6,641 nucleotides of DNA, taken from contig CAKMOD010000156.1 in assembly GCA_927910885.1 (NCBI GenBank), positions 1 to 6,641 of the forward strand, in the 5' to 3' direction. This document shows positions 6,176-6,641 of this stretch, in pieces. The notes beneath the pieces were generated by a model. It saw only the letters and a program-made list of their open reading frames with translations, made no database searches and had not been told where the DNA came from. Each line of letters opens with the position of its first letter. Position 1 is the stretch's first letter. The translations under genes were made by a program, and so were the position numbers. The stretch is from an uncultured Prevotella sp. (GTDB lineage Bacteria; Bacteroidota; Bacteroidia; Bacteroidales; Bacteroidaceae).

Positions 6176-6275
6176 GTCTGTAGGCAGTCTATAGTTATAC
6201 TGGCAGACAACCTTTAACCCAAATAGGTCATTAGACCACAATATGTTTAGCCTCTAATGAGCGAATTGGGTTAAA
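6176..6275 (-). promoter_or_regulatory. Two-hairpin 5' leader upstream of the orphan small-protein gene
   Basis: On the minus strand, hairpin 1 has a 10-bp stem (TTTAACCCAA 6275-6266 with TTGGGTTAAA 6222-6213), a symmetric 5x5 internal loop, an 8-bp stem (TCATTAGA 6260-6253 with TCTAATGA 6235-6228) and a 17-nt loop. Four bases later, hairpin 2 pairs GTCTG (6208-6204) with CAGAC (6180-6176) and CAGT (6202-6199) with ACTG (6188-6185). A 7-base segment GTGGTCT (6239-6233), in the loop and inner stem of hairpin 1, is complementary to AGACCAC (6179-6173) in hairpin 2, so an alternative fold or pseudoknot is possible. About 50 unstructured AT-rich bases then lead to the start codon. It matches no riboswitch I recognise; it could be a regulatory leader, an sRNA-like 5' end or a protein operator. 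Confidence 0.55.
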
Positions 6276-6283
6276 CTCGCAGA

Positions 6284-6291
6284 CAAAGTTA
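6284..6291 (-). promoter_or_regulatory. Bacteroidetes-type -7 element of the orphan small gene
   Basis: TAACTTTG on the minus strand is an exact match to TAnnTTTG. It predicts a start near 6278, only a few bases before hairpin 1 of the leader, so the RNA would begin with that structure. No good TTTG -33 element is seen at the usual distance. Confidence 0.5.
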
Positions 6292-6423
6292 ATTAATATT
6301 TTTGAAAAAGCACTATATTTGTTAAAAACTTCAAATTATATAACAAAAAAGGGCTTCAATAGTAGGAGTGATAAGATTCGCCGCTTAAGTTTAGAGTTTT
6401 GATGTAATGTCACACAGAGTCAC

Positions 6424-6594
6424 GGAGAGGACGGAGGTGAAAGCAGACAATCTCACGGAGGTGCCGAAGGCACAAAGAGCGACAGAGCCGTAGCGTACGT
6501 ATTGCTGATAACTTTGGTAATAAACGTTTTAAGAAATCTTGCAAACCACTGCTTTGTAATGAAGTAGACAATAATATTAATAACACTCGCAAAT
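6424..6594 (-). repeat. Right arm of long inverted repeat
   Basis: This is the inverted counterpart of 5705-5876, with the same internal mini-hairpin (GTGCC-GAA-GGCAC, 6461-6473). The inner edge continues into CACAGAGTCACGGAG-type sequence (6413-6427), a word family common in dispersed repeats of many bacteria. The 60-codon minus-strand frame over this arm is a repeat artefact. Confidence 0.92.
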
Positions 6595-6641
6595 ATCCTC
6601 TGTTCCTCCACGCACCAACGGTGCCTCTGTGCCTAACGATT
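6595..6641. repeat. Fragment of a further CTCTGTG-type repeat at the window edge
   Basis: Just outside the right arm the sequence has a third mini-hairpin, GCACC-AAC-GGTGC (6612-6624), followed by CTCTGTGCC (6625-6633). It resembles the inner part of the inverted arms and is cut by the window end. It may be another degenerate copy of the same dispersed repeat. Confidence 0.4.

Larger units (their letters stand above)
5705..6594. other. Inverted-repeat-bounded cassette carrying an orphan small-protein gene
   Basis: Two inverted arms of about 172 bp enclose 547 bp. The interior holds a promoter, a structured leader and the 61-aa gene. A further perfect 10-bp inverted pair lies inside the arms (TTATCACTCC at 5915-5924 and its complement at 6365-6374), suggesting the repeats once reached deeper. 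No transposase or recombinase is present and no target-site duplication was found. It could be a non-autonomous (MITE-like) element, a segment able to invert by recombination between the arms, or a gene trapped between two copies of a dispersed repeat. Sequence alone does not decide. Confidence 0.45.

Noticed and set aside
6127..6210. Longer start for the orphan small protein
   Set aside because: The extra 28 residues cover the hairpin leader and destroy the family spacing from the N-terminus. The ATG at 6126 fits the KxYxxP head.
6410..6592. Minus-strand 60-codon frame
   Set aside because: It lies entirely inside the right inverted-repeat arm and mirrors the left-arm frame.
5705..6594. Insertion sequence
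   Set aside because: No transposase frame exists between the arms and no target duplication was seen; only a non-autonomous or repeat-flanked cassette remains possible.

Overview
The window looks like a chromosomal accessory region of a Bacteroidales bacterium, most likely an oral-type Prevotella. Pointers are the AT-rich base composition, lipoproteins with an acidic stretch after the lipid cysteine, a fimbrillin-like N-terminal half, TAnnTTTG-type -7 promoter elements, start codons without a Shine-Dalgarno sequence, and many short intergenic repeat arrays. The genus call is an inference; no rRNA or housekeeping gene is present to confirm it.

The core is two divergent two-gene units of the same design. 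Leftward (- strand), a 69-aa small protein (2532-2323) is followed by a 634-aa lipoprotein (2226-322). Rightward (+ strand), a 62-aa small protein (3392-3580) is followed 14 nt later by a 654-aa lipoprotein (3595-5559). The two lipoproteins are paralogues. Each has a signal peptide II, a fimbrillin (Mfa-like) N-terminal region, and a C-terminal domain resembling the FISUMP / formylglycine-generating-enzyme (C-type-lectin-like) fold. The small proteins share an N-terminal signature, K-x-Y-x-x-P-(12 residues)-LL-[AS]-[GN]-[ST], and the two paired ones also share a C-terminal PF[DE]...W motif. A third small protein of this family (6126-5941, - strand) stands alone.

The orphan lies between two inverted repeats of about 172 bp (5705-5876 and 6424-6594, about 94% identical). 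It has its own candidate promoter and a 5' leader that folds into two clear hairpins, so it looks like a self-contained cassette.

The remainder is intergenic. Region 1-246 holds a 22-bp-periodic degenerate repeat. Region 2533-3391, between the divergent units, holds promoters, an orphan terminator, a 7-bp array and a 15-bp array. Region 5560-5704 holds a strong terminator and an 8-bp array. The working hypothesis is a duplicated surface-lipoprotein module in which a small fixed-architecture peptide accompanies a fimbrillin/lectin-like adhesin. The function of the small peptides is unknown.
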